A DNA stretch of 64,000 bases, from the NCBI GenBank assembly GCA_037367405.1, contig JAZKJV010001873.1, forward strand, positions 310,001 to 374,000, read 5' to 3'. Below are positions 45,342 through 56,699 of the stretch, piece by piece (the stretch's first letter is position 1; the number at the start of each line of letters is the position of its first letter). This DNA is from Ottelia alismoides. Taxonomy: Eukaryota; Streptophyta; Magnoliopsida; Alismatales; Hydrocharitaceae. The notes under the pieces are model-generated. The model was given only the letters and a program-made list of their open reading frames with translations, was not told the DNA's origin and did no database searches. The translations under genes were made by a program, and so were the position numbers.

Positions 45342-47462
45342 ATGATGGATCCCCCTCACTGCAAGCCGACTCTTGCGGCTTTTTCTTCGCTTTCTGACCA
45401 TCACTGCAGCCCACCTTCTAGGGAGGTCGGATCTCTGACCAACCTCCCGCTCCCTCCCTCCCTTTCATCTCATCACTCTGGGCATGCTGTGCTAGACGTC
45501 CGCAGATATCAGACAGAGCAGATGCGAGACCCGGACGATGCTGTTGCTGAGTTGAGAGCGCACTCTGTTAGTGACCCGAGAGAGCAGTGGAGATCAGCAG
45601 ATAGATCCCATTCTAGAGGGATGGAGGAGCAGATAGCACATGGAGCTCAGCCAGCTTCTACATTAGGCCCATTCGTCTTGGATTTGGATTACATTCAGCG
45701 ACTGCCGACATTTTCAGGAGAGGCGCACGAGGAGCCTTATCTTCACCTGTCCGCTTTCGAGAAATTTTGTAGAGCACAGAGATATTCAGATGTCACTGCA
45801 GAGGAGCTGATGAGCAGGACCTTCCCCTTCACGCTTCACGACAGAGCCATGAGATGGCACCGACGGTTGGGAAGGACATTCGAGACGTGGGGAGAGCTAC
45901 GCCGAGAGTTCTTGCAGAGATATTTCCCTCCACGTAGAGCAGAGTTTATGCGGTCTTTGATCATGGACTTTTCAGTTGACCCCCAGGAGCCATTGCACGA
46001 GGCATGGCCGAGGTTTCTTGACCTCTTGAGGAGATTCCCTGAGCACGGACTTCCACTTGCAGACTTGATAGAGATCTCCATGCGGGGGATGACCGCAGAG
46101 CAGATAGCACTGGTGATTACCACATGTGGCGGTTTCCACCGCAGTTCCGACATTCACCTACTAGATACCATCTCGAGGCTACTTTCACAGAGTTCTTCTA
46201 CACGAGATGCCTTGGTCGGGACAACACATGAGGACGATGCAGTACCAGTGCGGTGTGTCACTTCACATGGTGAGCCAGCTTCTACACACCAGCCTGAGGA
46301 TTTGGATGATGCAGCACCACTGACAGAGGAGATGACTGTGATAGCAGAGGTTCGGACCCAGAGTCTACTCGAGTTCCCGTTGGCCTTCCAGTTGGAGTTC
46401 GAGTCAGCCCCAGAGTTCCCTGTTGACGAGTCTTGGATATCAGATCTTCTGATACGCCAGGAGCCGGAGGAGCCCCAGCTTTTGCAGCCGTTGATTCAGA
46501 CACTTCAGATTCCAGTCCCGGAGGAGTCAGTTTCCTTCTTGCAGAGACACTTCTTGGATGCAGACAGTCACCAGGACTCAGCCCAGCAGCCACAGCTTGA
46601 GGAGGGACAGCACTTTGAGAGTACAGACATAGAGAGTCCCGTCTTCGAGCCTTTGGTCCTCCACTTTGTTGAGATAGACACACTTCCTGAGGACCAGCTG
46701 ACAGCCAGCATGGCCGCAGAGCAAGGATCAGCTGCAGACACTTTGCCAGCTTCCGCGGTGTTGACTAGTACCTTCTCCTGCTTCCAGATTGCCGAGACGT
46801 ACACTTCCGATGATGATACAGCCTGGTGCACTGAGTGGATACTTGATAGCAGCGCAGATGACCATCTAGATCCTGATCCTCTTCTTGTCACTTCTGATCT
46901 TGCATTTCTCCCCGAGGGTTATCTGTGGGAGGATGCCGCACTCGATGAGTACTCGGTTTCACCTGCTGAGAGTGTTTCCGATCTGGCGGAACACGAAACC
47001 GAGTCTATAGATCATTCTGATTCTGATTTTCCTCACCTCGACGACCCTCGCGAGGATGAGCCCATTTTGGAGATATTCGATGATTTGCCTGATCTGATTC
47101 TATTACATGCATCGGATATCATTCTGCTTAGAGAGTCTCCTGAGCCTGATTGTCCACACCTGTTTGAGACACTGATTGACATGGAGGATTCCATGACTGA
47201 TCCATCTTTCTCCACGTTTGATTTCTTCGGCTCGATACTCTCACTCCATTCTGACCCAGAGCCACTGATTTCTTTTGTGCTACCGGATCCCGATTACTTA
47301 TGCTCATATCATTGGCCGGTTTCAGACACCCGCCTGATTGCATACCTGGGTGTCTTACTTTACACTGTTGAGTTCGTCGTTGTTCTCACACAGAGACTGC
47401 GACGACAGTACGGCATTCGACTTACCGATGCCGTCCTGAACCTTGATACTGCGTTGTCCTAG
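45342..47462 (+). CDS. Gag-like protein with acidic C-terminal half, Athila-type element
   Basis: 706 residues from the first in-frame ATG (MMDPPHCKPT); the frame is open 37 codons further up but without ATG. Residues about 119-250 are a Retrotrans_gag domain of Athila/Ogre style (LPTFSGEAHEEPYLHLSAFE, FPFTLHDRAMRWHRR, WGELRREFLQRYFPPRRAEF, DPQEPLHEAWPRFLDLLRRF). From about residue 293 to 655 the protein is strongly acidic and rich in D, E, S, P and L, with no family I know. Residues about 665-683 (LIAYLGVLLYTVEFVVVLT) could be one membrane helix, followed by basic QRLRRQYG. There is no CCHC knuckle, protease, RT, RNase H or integrase. It would assemble with enzymes provided by another element. 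This is the only intact copy in the window. Confidence 0.8.
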   Translation: MMDPPHCKPTLAAFSSLSDHHCSPPSREVGSLTNLPLPPSLSSHHSGHAVLDVRRYQTEQMRDPDDAVAELRAHSVSDPREQWRSADRSHSRGMEEQIAHGAQPASTLGPFVLDLDYIQRLPTFSGEAHEEPYLHLSAFEKFCRAQRYSDVTAEELMSRTFPFTLHDRAMRWHRRLGRTFETWGELRREFLQRYFPPRRAEFMRSLIMDFSVDPQEPLHEAWPRFLDLLRRFPEHGLPLADLIEISMRGMTAEQIALVITTCGGFHRSSDIHLLDTISRLLSQSSSTRDALVGTTHEDDAVPVRCVTSHGEPASTHQPEDLDDAAPLTEEMTVIAEVRTQSLLEFPLAFQLEFESAPEFPVDESWISDLLIRQEPEEPQLLQPLIQTLQIPVPEESVSFLQRHFLDADSHQDSAQQPQLEEGQHFESTDIESPVFEPLVLHFVEIDTLPEDQLTASMAAEQGSAADTLPASAVLTSTFSCFQIAETYTSDDDTAWCTEWILDSSADDHLDPDPLLVTSDLAFLPEGYLWEDAALDEYSVSPAESVSDLAEHETESIDHSDSDFPHLDDPREDEPILEIFDDLPDLILLHASDIILLRESPEPDCPHLFETLIDMEDSMTDPSFSTFDFFGSILSLHSDPEPLISFVLPDPDYLCSYHWPVSDTRLIAYLGVLLYTVEFVVVLTQRLRRQYGIRLTDAVLNLDTALS

Positions 47463-47613
47463 CCTTTGCGCCCAGCTAGGGGCGTAAAACCTAGCGCTTG
47501 TTGAGAGGCACCTCAACATTGTACTCTTTTGTATATACGTGTTTCGTCTTATTTTGATCCTTCTTTCTTCCGTTCTTGTTCTCACCCCAGGTCTCGTATA
47601 GGATTATCTTTGC

Positions 47614-48112
47614 TCTACTTAGGATATTGCTCATCCTAAGTATAGGGGGTGGGAACACCGGGTTGTTCATTCGTCTGTTTCATCACTTCTGTTTTGTTGC
47701 CTATACTTAAGGTTCTCCACCTTAAGTATAGGGGGAGTGATGTCCTCCTTCTTGTATATATTCGTAATTTTCTTCGTGTCTTTCTACCCCTGTTTTGCTG
47801 CCTATACTTAGGGATATTTTACCCTAAGTATAGGGGGGGGGGGCAGATTCTGTATCTTCTTCACTCGGCTTTCCCTTCATGTACAGCTTGCTATACTTAG
47901 GATTAGTTAATCCTAAGTATAGGGGGAAACCACCGAGTTCCTCCCATTCTATTCCATTGATTCATTCATGTACTTAGCCATTCCTTTTCACTTCCCTTTT
48001 ACTAAGCACGAGTTATGTCTTCTTCATCGCTCTTGATCACTCTGAGGACATCGTTCGAGCTAAGTATAGGGGGGGTGTGTATATATTTCATATATACTTT
48101 AGCCATAACTCG
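47614..48112 (+). repeat. Same hairpin array in internal B
   Basis: Hairpins at about 47614-47650, 47700-47735, 47801-47843, 47890-47926 and 48057-48112, matching internal A in order and spacing. The sequence is cut about 20 bp after the last hairpin by the junction with the 96-bp duplication. Confidence 0.85.
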
Positions 48113-48130
48113 TACTTTGTGTGAGTGTGT

Positions 48131-48226
48131 TAGCACACACTTGGCTTCTCAGAACTGATGCCCAAGGGCAAGTAGTTCCAGCATTCACTTCCTCAACTCT
48201 TTGAGGTGTTATCCCTTTAGATAGGT
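48131..48226 (+). repeat. 96-bp duplicated E2 segment, right copy
   Basis: Identical copy of 29125-29220. Here it is joined on its left to truncated Athila internal sequence and on its right to continuing E2 sequence (CAGTACCATATC). It is far too long for the usual 5-bp integration duplication. Confidence 0.9.
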
Positions 48227-50650
48227 CAGTACCATATCTTAAGGGTTAGAAGCCTTTCTTGGAATTTCTATGAATAGAATATGTCCAAGGTGTACTACAA
48301 ATGTGACAGTCCCATTATCCTCTTCTCTTTGCTTCTGAACAACTTCAGAACTATGATCTGAGAGGCATCTTTGAAATCATATTTCAAGTTATGGAACAGC
48401 CAGATTATAAAACACTAATTATTATCCTTATATCATTTTTAAATGATTAGGATATCATCTACATTTAGAACGATGAACACAAAAGCACTCCCACTAAGCT
48501 TCATATGGTTCATCAAGATTCTATCTGAAATCATAACATTTATAATTTCATCAAATCTTATGATCCAACTTCAAGAAGCTTATTTGAGTCCATAGATGGA
48601 TTCTTTAGCTTGCACACCTTGCTTTCCTCAACCATGAAGCCCTGGGGCTACTACATATGAATATCCTCAAAGAGGTATTCGTAGAGGAATGCAATATTGA
48701 CTTACATCTTGAAGATGCAATAGTCAAGTTGTGTAGCTAAGGTTAGCAATATTCTGACGGTTTTAAGCATGGTCACCGAAGAGCAAGTCTCATTGCAAGC
48801 AATGTCTTCTCTTCCAGTGTGTAGCTTATGGCTACGAACCGTGCTTTGAAGATCTCTACCTTCCCATCAGGTTCCCTGTCTCTTGAAGATCCATTTACAC
48901 CTTTACAGGTCTTACCCATATAGGTGGATCCTCGAGGGTCCATATACAACACTTGTATATGAAGTCTACATTAGACTTTTATTGCTATCCATCTATCCAT
49001 GCTATGATCTTCAGAAGCTTCATCACATGAAGTTCGATCATTGTCAGATTTCTCTAATACATGGAATCCATCCTCAAACTCATTTGAAGAGGTATTAATG
49101 TTTCATCTTTAATTGTCCTTTTAGTTTCCAATTTCAGGAGTCTCATTATAAATGAGTTCCTACACTTCATTTTCATCTTGATTCTCAAGAGTCTCAACCT
49201 CTAAGAATCACAATCTCGGAGATGAGATATTTTAAGAATCTCAAGGTCATAAAGTAGGTATCCAATACCATCCTTTATTTTCCTAATGAAGCAGCACTCT
49301 CAAGTGCTAGATTCCAAGATACATGGAACCTTATTAAAGATATACATTGTAGTCTCTACTACACATATATACCTGGAAACTAAGGGATAATTATGCTAAA
49401 ATTCAACATTGATAAGATCATGTCACACATGATCCAATTGTATCTACCTATAACTCTTTTGAGTTAAGGTGTGTTAGGAGATTTGAGATAGAAATGATAT
49501 TCATATCTCCATAAGGTATTCTTCGAATTTATCTAGTAGGTACTTTCTACCTAGATTAGATCAAATTCATTTTATATTCCTTCAAACTTTCATTCTAAAC
49601 CAAAATTAATAAAATCTTTAAACATTTCAAAAGTTTATTAGATGAAGAGAAGAAATCTCATATCATACATAATCATCAATAGATATCACATATCCACAAT
49701 GTTTACTATGATATAGATGATCCGCATACATCAATATGTATGAGATCCTGAATACCTTGGCATCTTACACCATTCCCGAAGAAGGGTGTATTGGACATTT
49801 TTACTTTGAATACAATATTCATAAGTATGTAACTTTTGAAATTTTAGACATTCTAGAGTTTCATCTCTTACTAGTCTATTGATCAAATCGATAGACAAAT
49901 GTCCAAGGCTCGATGCTAGATCATTGTCAAATGATCTTCATCCTCCTATTGATCTTAAGGTTTAATTTCAGTATTTAGAAATGTTAATGAACCATTCATT
50001 AATTTTTCTAATTTAGTGGAGTCCACCAGATTTTAGATTACTATCTGAAATATATCCATCATAACTCTTTATGATAGTTCTATCTCAGAATTCATTTTTA
50101 TTTCCAACATTTAGAAATAAACAATGAGTGTATTCTTATATCTAGGTCATAGAGACATTCTCCACGACTAAGGGCTCTCCCACTGAAATCAACAAGTCTA
50201 TCAATCCAACAGAGATTGTTGCAACAATTGCATCAATATCCATGTGGATAACTATAAACCTTAAGATCAAATTTTCCAGACTTCTAAAACATATGCAACC
50301 CATTGCAAGTGTTGTCAGAAGATTGAGATACAATTATTAGACTCTATCTTATCAAATAAGAAAGTCAATTTCAATGATTTATGTAGATTATTTTGATGCT
50401 CTATCCGAGTCCTTCTCTAAGGATTCTAGACAGACTTGATAGTCATACTATCAACACATCAGCTTATTGCAGTTTTGGCATTCATCCAACTCTTTGGATG
50501 TCATATGGAAGTCACAGAAGTCCAGTCAACTCTTTGACTTTCCTTCTTTCTTGGGTCCAACCCATGCTTCCATTGCGCTCCCTTTATCTATAAGCAACCA
50601 TTGCTCAAGACAGAGGATCTCTTATTTTAAATTCAAAAGAATTCAAAGTA
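48227..50650 (-). pseudogene. Copia E2 integrase and reverse-transcriptase relic
   Basis: Minus strand. From its 5' side: GAG-pre-integrase at about 49800-49920 (SLGHLSIDLINRLVRDETLE), integrase region about 49000-49790 with no intact motif, RT at about 48620-48760 (QLDYC then VNIAFLYEYLFEDIHM, family form VKTAFLNGDLDEEVYM) and a remnant VDDI box near 48455. Stops occur every few dozen codons, so this was inactive. The nearly identical LTRs show E2 moved recently, which implies it was already broken and was mobilised by another Copia element. Confidence 0.7.
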
Positions 50651-53094
50651 AGAGTTTTTCAACATTTATACATGCTTCATTAAATTCATATAATATGATT
50701 ATTGTGAAGCTTCATGAATGACTAGAGTATAGATAGTAGAATAATGACATTCATCATCTATATCCATCTAAACTCTTAAAACATAGGTTCAGGTAGGTAC
50801 TCAAACAATTTGAATACATCATCTCTTTATAGAGCTACCATTCTACATGATGCAGAGAACCATGTCATCCATGATTAAATGTCAAGAGCACATATGTATG
50901 CCAGAAAATCTTCATTGATTTTATAAGGATTATATGACAATTATGATCATCATCAACATGTCACTTCCAAAGTACATTTGATGATACCAAGACTATAGAG
51001 ACATACAAACCCTAGGGTTGTAGTCCTATTATCTATTTAATTGTCATTCCTCAATATTATGAGGAAACTTGCACATTGCAACCACATACATTATGTGTCC
51101 ATTTGCAAGTACAATATCTGGATCATGAGTCCAATCCAAGATATTTCACTGGTTATTATTGAGTATATCATTGAGTGGGTTTTAATGAAGGATTATCTGA
51201 AATAAGAAATTTGCATAGATGTATGTATTTATATATACATATTTTACTTTGATTTAGGAATTTTTATATCAAAGTTGTCTTGCCATGTCAACATTGAAAG
51301 TTCATTCCCTTAATCACTTTCAATGTAAGAGATATACTTACCATTATATCTCAAGCAAGATCTGGGATCTCCTTCCTTATCTTTGTTGCATCCCAATAAT
51401 ATGAGAACCTACAACTCGGATAAAAAGAAGCGGGAACACATTCCGCCTTGCAAGTCCAACTTGCATCTCCCAATTCAGTCTTTAACACCCGGGCCCACCA
51501 CCCCTAAGGCGATGTTGACCCGTCATTAATTGAACCAACCGTCAACAGGAATACAACTCGCTATGCGCAATCCAATATTGCCCCAATAATATGAGGACCT
51601 GATATTGGGGTACTACGCATACGTCCTTACTCTTTCGAGAAGCGACGAGCCAGATCCAGATGCGCTTGCATATAGGAGCTGTCACTACGGACAGGCGTCT
51701 CCCACATGCAATCCCTGGCGACGGAACCCTCCGCCTTGACGGGAGACCATGGATGTCACTTATGTGATCCTCCATATCATATTTAAATTTTAATTAATTA
51801 TCGTGAATCACATTCACATAATTAATTCTTCCAAGGGAATTATTGGCTCTAATCATATTAGAGTATTTCAATTGGACATAATCAATTTAATCATATTAAA
51901 TTAATTATCAATCCAATTCAATCAATCAAACTTGATTATTTTACTTGAATACATATATGGTAATATCTCAAAATACGTATTAATTCGAATTTTAATAATT
52001 AGAAAAATACATCTTAATCCCTCGGACATTATCCCGGCCCTACCCGCTGTCATGGCCAGTACCGACGAGAGTGGGACGGACCACATACGTTGCAACCCAC
52101 AACCTCAATGCTCTCCGACTAGGCACCATATCCACCTCGGGAAAGGATAATGCCAAATTGATTAATTTGTACTTGAGATGATCATCGGTTCTTCAGCCGA
52201 AATTGTACCATATAGTAATAATCAAAACATTTTTGATTATAAGGAAATTTGCTAGACAAATTCCCAAATCCTATTCAAGCATCAAGTTTGAAAGATTGTG
52301 GTTTCCAATTATGATTTAGATCACATCTTAATCAATTATTGGTTAAGGCAATGTCATTTAAGGGAATAATTATCATCAAATATTTCACAAATATTTATGC
52401 ACAATTATTCTAGGAAATTAAACAATTTAATTTCACTAAATGATTAAATGACAATCACCAATCAAACATTAAGTTTGATGAATGTGTTTCCAATTAAGAT
52501 TTAGATCAAATCTAATCAATTAATTGGTTGAGGCCAAGTAAATTATGTAAATAATCATCTTCAAATATTTCACAAATATTTTTCATGATTATTTCACGAA
52601 ATTAACAATTAATTTCACTAATTGACAATCACTTGGTTCTAGATTAGGACTGTAATTTCAGCAGTGACCCCTACTTACTAAAATTAGCATATCTCAATCA
52701 TATTAAATCCAAATTAGACAAAATCAATTTTCATAGATTGCTAATTTTATTTAGGACAGAATTCAAGTGATGTTACACGTATTTCGAGGCAAGTCTAAAC
52801 AGTAATTAACATTTTAATCACGTTCAGATCTACAGTTCCCGCAACAGTGTATACATGTTCATTAAAACAACCATATCTAGAGCATACGAAATCCGATTTA
52901 CGTAAACTCAGATCCTATGGTTTCCTTATTTAATGGGGAACAAAATCCAACTATTAAATTCGTGTTTAAACAATTTAAACAGTGCCGAATTTATTTACTA
53001 AATAGATCTGCGAAATCAAATGCGATGAAAACTTTCGCGACCTAAACGAACCCAAGTCGTCCTCGGTTTTTCGAATCATATTCGAAACCGTCAA
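50651..53094 (-). other. Copia E2 gag position and leader, not recognisable
   Basis: Where gag and the leader are expected I can read no Gag domain. Two blocks stand out as GC-richer than the surrounding AT-rich DNA: about 51400-51780 and 52030-52150. A 16-bp phrase CCCAATAATATGAGRA is repeated at about 51392 and 51582. The rest (52150-53094) is AT-rich with repeated CACAAATATTT and CAATCA words. Confidence 0.4.
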
Positions 53095-53110
53095 CCTGGC
53101 TCTGATATCA
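53095..53110 (-). promoter_or_regulatory. Copia E2 primer-binding site
   Basis: Minus strand TGATATCAGAGCCAGG, two bases from the LTR end. It differs by one base (G to A) from the Met-tRNA complement TGGTATCAGAGCCAGG common in Copia. Confidence 0.8.
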
Positions 53111-53112
53111 CT

Positions 53113-55635
53113 TGAAGGATGTGGAAATTATCCTCAAGCGTATCACGGAAGCGTGATCGTCGTATCGGATACGACGAAGAACGACTAGTCCCACTAGTTG
53201 TTCGGTGCAGCGGAATTTAAAAAATTTTATTCGATGAAACCACATGTTCCAAGAACCATTCTCAGATCGTTTCATCTATAACCACAACAAGTATAATGCA
53301 ATACGTCTTGAAGCGTGGTTAATCAAGTCTCTAAAGAAAGAGACCTCCTGTCTCAAGTCCGATCGTCGGCGAGACCGCTTGCGAGCGCGGGGATGAACCG
53401 CGTTGTCCTCGCAATCCAAGAAGATGATCCAAGCGTGGTTGCTCCTGATCTCGTCGCACGAGATCAAACGTCTCCTTCGTGGGCGTAGCACACCAAGAAG
53501 ACGGATAAACTGAAGAACGTCGAAGCGGCAGCGCGGTGGCGATGGCGACGACAATTCCCTTCTCTAGGGTATGGTGGACGGCCACCAACAAGAGAGGGAG
53601 AGAGGGCTGGCGTGTATGAAGAAATGAGGGAGAGAGAGAGCTCCAATATTGCAAGTAATTAGAGAGCATAGTATGCCTCTCTATTTATAGGGTTTTGGGA
53701 TCCATGGATCTCAATCCATGGGACACATAAAATCAATGGGTGAGATTGATTTGTGTCAATCCAATGGCCAAGATTGTTGTTGTCAAAAGCAACAAATTAG
53801 GTCAAAATATATTTGACAAAATCAAATATAATTTATTCCTAAATCAACCCAACAAATAAGGAGAGAAGATACACAGAGATTTATCTCCATGTTCCTTCCA
53901 AGTGGACGGCCACACATTCCTTATAGGAATGATGTGCCGCCCCTTGAGATTGCATGGAGATTGCAAGCTCATGGAAATCCATGAGATTGCATATCTCCTT
54001 GGAATCTCTCTTATTTATTTGCAACAAATTTATTGGGTTTTATTCTCCAAAAAATAATTCACAATTATCTTTGAGAATATTGCATTCTTGCCATGGAAAA
54101 AAATTGTGAATCATATTCACAACCCAAAACAACATATAATTCATATTGCTAATTAATTACACAATGTGTATCCAATACACATAATAATTAATCAACACAT
54201 ATAAATTATAATTAGCTCTCTCTAATATATTATAAATCACATTTATAATATATTATGAATAATTGGATATTTCTATCCACATTATTCTTATCCACATTAA
54301 TTAAATCACATTTAATTAAATTGGATAATTTCTTCACATATCAAGATGATTACATCACATTTAATCATTATTTCTTCATTGCTTAGATCTTATGGAATTA
54401 TTCTTGAACCCTTCAAGAATAATGCAATCTCTCCGCAGATACTTGGAGATAAGGACACAGCGATTGTATTGTTCCACGTATAGTGACATGGATATTAAGA
54501 TCGTATCTCAAATCCAGATCGCGGGCCTCCCATAGATGCTTTATTAAATCAAGACCGTAAATCTAATCTTCTCATTGTATCTGAATCATATTCAGATTAA
54601 TGTCCAACACTTGGACCAAGATCAGATCACTTCTCTACTGAGAGGAGTCACTAAAATCCAGACCCGTTTCATCACTCTCTAGGAATGGAAGCGTCATGGT
54701 TATACAATCGTTTATGATCAAATCACCCTCAGGTATTCCCAATACCTGTACATCCTGCATACTGGAAGACTCAGACTAAACCCGAAGTATTGGATCAACT
54801 TTATACTGTCTACTTCATGGTTTTTATCAGTAAGTTTCTCATTCGATCATTGGGAGTTGGTATCGATCATATACTTTCCAAAAGTGTATATCATACCTAG
54901 GTCTTGATCATATACTAAAAGTATATATCAAACCTACAAATTCAGTCAAGCTTCCAAAGAGAGACGACCATGCGCATGGAATTTGATTCTTCCCAATATC
55001 TCATGAGTGAGCTCATGTCTTCCGGTTCAGTAACTGAACCTGTATGATCCCTTTGAGAGATCGTATTACTCATATGCCCTTATATGCACACCAGCGCGCC
55101 GGTGTATAGACCTTGATTAGGTCATCAACCTATTGGTCTGCCAAATGTACACACTCAGACATATAGTAACACATCTGTCTCCGGTCAGAGGATGCGTGCC
55201 TATATCATGACAGCATATGATATAGGACTTTGGTTATCTCGATCTCGTTAAGTCAACTCTTTGACCTAACTAATCTGACACCTCCGAATCTCTATTCCTA
55301 TGCAGAGGACCTGCATCAAGAGGTCGGTCAGATATCAACCTTCAGAGATAGGATTGCCATCTCCTACTCAGGCTGGAGATCATCTCTTAATAATCATTTG
55401 ACGGTGCTTGATGAGTCCTCAATCTAACTCTTTAGATATTCATCCAAGCACCAGCCTCTATGATTCAATAGTTGAATCAACAACTGTATGATCATCAAGA
55501 TGGCAATGGTACATAACCCTAATTGTACTAAGGGACCTATTATACAAATTATTCATTCTTCATTTCAGATCAGGGAATGATATTTGCAATAACATTTATT
55601 GCATAATGGCTCGCCGTGGGCTCGCATTTCCAACA
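53113..55635 (-). repeat. Copia E2 5' LTR (right copy)
   Basis: Partner of 26077-28601, lying beside the primer-binding site, which makes it the 5' LTR and the active promoter copy. It is followed by ACTAC and then element D sequence. Confidence 0.93.
53680..53692 (-). promoter_or_regulatory. TATA box of Copia E2 5' LTR
   Basis: Minus strand CCCTATAAATAGAGAGG is a strong TATA box, followed by a CT-rich stretch (about 53600-53650) usual near plant start sites. The left LTR has the same box at about 26644-26654. Confidence 0.7.
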
Positions 55636-55640
55636 ACTAC

Positions 55641-56699
55641 CTCCCCCCTAAAGAGCTACATGTAGAGTGCTTGTCCAAGATAAGACATGGTCTGGAAGAA
55701 TCATGCATGTGTTGTTAAATATTCTACTTAGACTAATCAAGACAACATGTGAACGTAGTCTTATGGAATAAAAGAATTAAGTCGCTAGGACCTGAAAACC
55801 CTTAATTCCATTTCTTATAAATTTCCTCTGAAATTAAGTGGATTAAGGTCCAACCAAGCTCCATTCTTCAATTTTGTTTCAGACTTAGTTTTAATGTCAA
55901 TATTATCCTGAAAATGTAAATTCAAATGTAAGAAAATATGTACAATGCAAAGAAAAGAAAGCAAAATCTTTTTTCTTGAAACAATTCTATATTTTAAACT
56001 TTTTGTGTATTTTTCGAAAATAAAAAAATGATGTACATGTAAAAAGATTTTTTTAACTTTTAATTATGTAATTTTTTATAGACTTTTGGTTTTGTAATTT
56101 TTGGGGTTTTTAATAAGGGTTAGGGTAAGTAGATAAGATACACATATTTACATAGGTGTGAGTCAATTATATACAAGAATTAGGTGAAAGGATTTACTAT
56201 TTGAGTGTTAGTAATTTACACAAGTATATATATACAGTTGGTAAGAATTTTATCGGTGATGCATATATTCCTCAAAAAATAATTTTATAAATACTTTTGA
56301 AAACCATAGTTCAAAATATTTTTTTCAAACAATTTTACAAAATTTACAAACATTTGAAAACTATTTTGCAAACATTTTTCCAAATAGCATATGTAGAATT
56401 TTTTCAAAATAATAATTTTTTCAACCCTTTTCAAAACATTTACAAATAGTTTTATAAAATAATTTTATTCCACACAAAAAAATTTACAAGCTAAAATATT
56501 TTTACAAAGATTGAAAACATTTTTCAAAATATTTTTCAAAAGATTCTTCAAAAAGATTGTCAAACTACTTTCAAAATATTTTTCAAAATATTTTAACCTG
56601 ACTTATTAAATAGTATACACAAAAAGAAATTTGAGGAAATATCTGCATATTTTTATTAGTTGATTTTACTGATTTTTTCATGTAAAGTATTTTAGACAT
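55641..56699 (-). other. Element D internal tail, right of Copia E2
   Basis: Non-coding, AT-rich with many TTTTCAAAAT words, matching the 37167-37870 part of element A in reverse. It continues the D sequence interrupted at 26076. Confidence 0.65.

Larger units (their letters stand above)
29220..48130 (+). mobile_element. Athila-type non-autonomous element A/B: LTR-internal-LTR-truncated internal
   Basis: LTR1 (29220-32965), internal A (32966-38696), LTR2 (38697-43934, carrying MULE2), internal B (43935-48130, stopping where internal A reaches about 37166). Both internals have the tRNA-Asp-type primer site used by Athila/Tat elements and a Gag-like frame but no pol. LTR1 and LTR2 differ at about 1% of positions. 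The array is best explained by unequal recombination producing a tandem, with the third LTR lost and a 96-bp host duplication created at the right junction. Confidence 0.85.
26077..55635 (-). mobile_element. Long-LTR Copia element E2, decayed coding, carrying a nested Athila tandem
   Basis: LTRs of 2525 bp (left) and 2523 bp (right) flanked by a perfect 5-bp duplication ACTAC at 26072-26076 and 55636-55640. Orientation is minus, from the primer site beside the right LTR. The internal sequence, about 5.5 kb once the nested insert is removed, has relics of GAG-pre-integrase, RT and RNase H but no usable frame. Start TGTTGGAAATGCGAGC, LTR size and the LGH..INRLV gag-pre motif suggest the Angela/BARE side of Copia; that placement is tentative. 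Confidence 0.88.
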
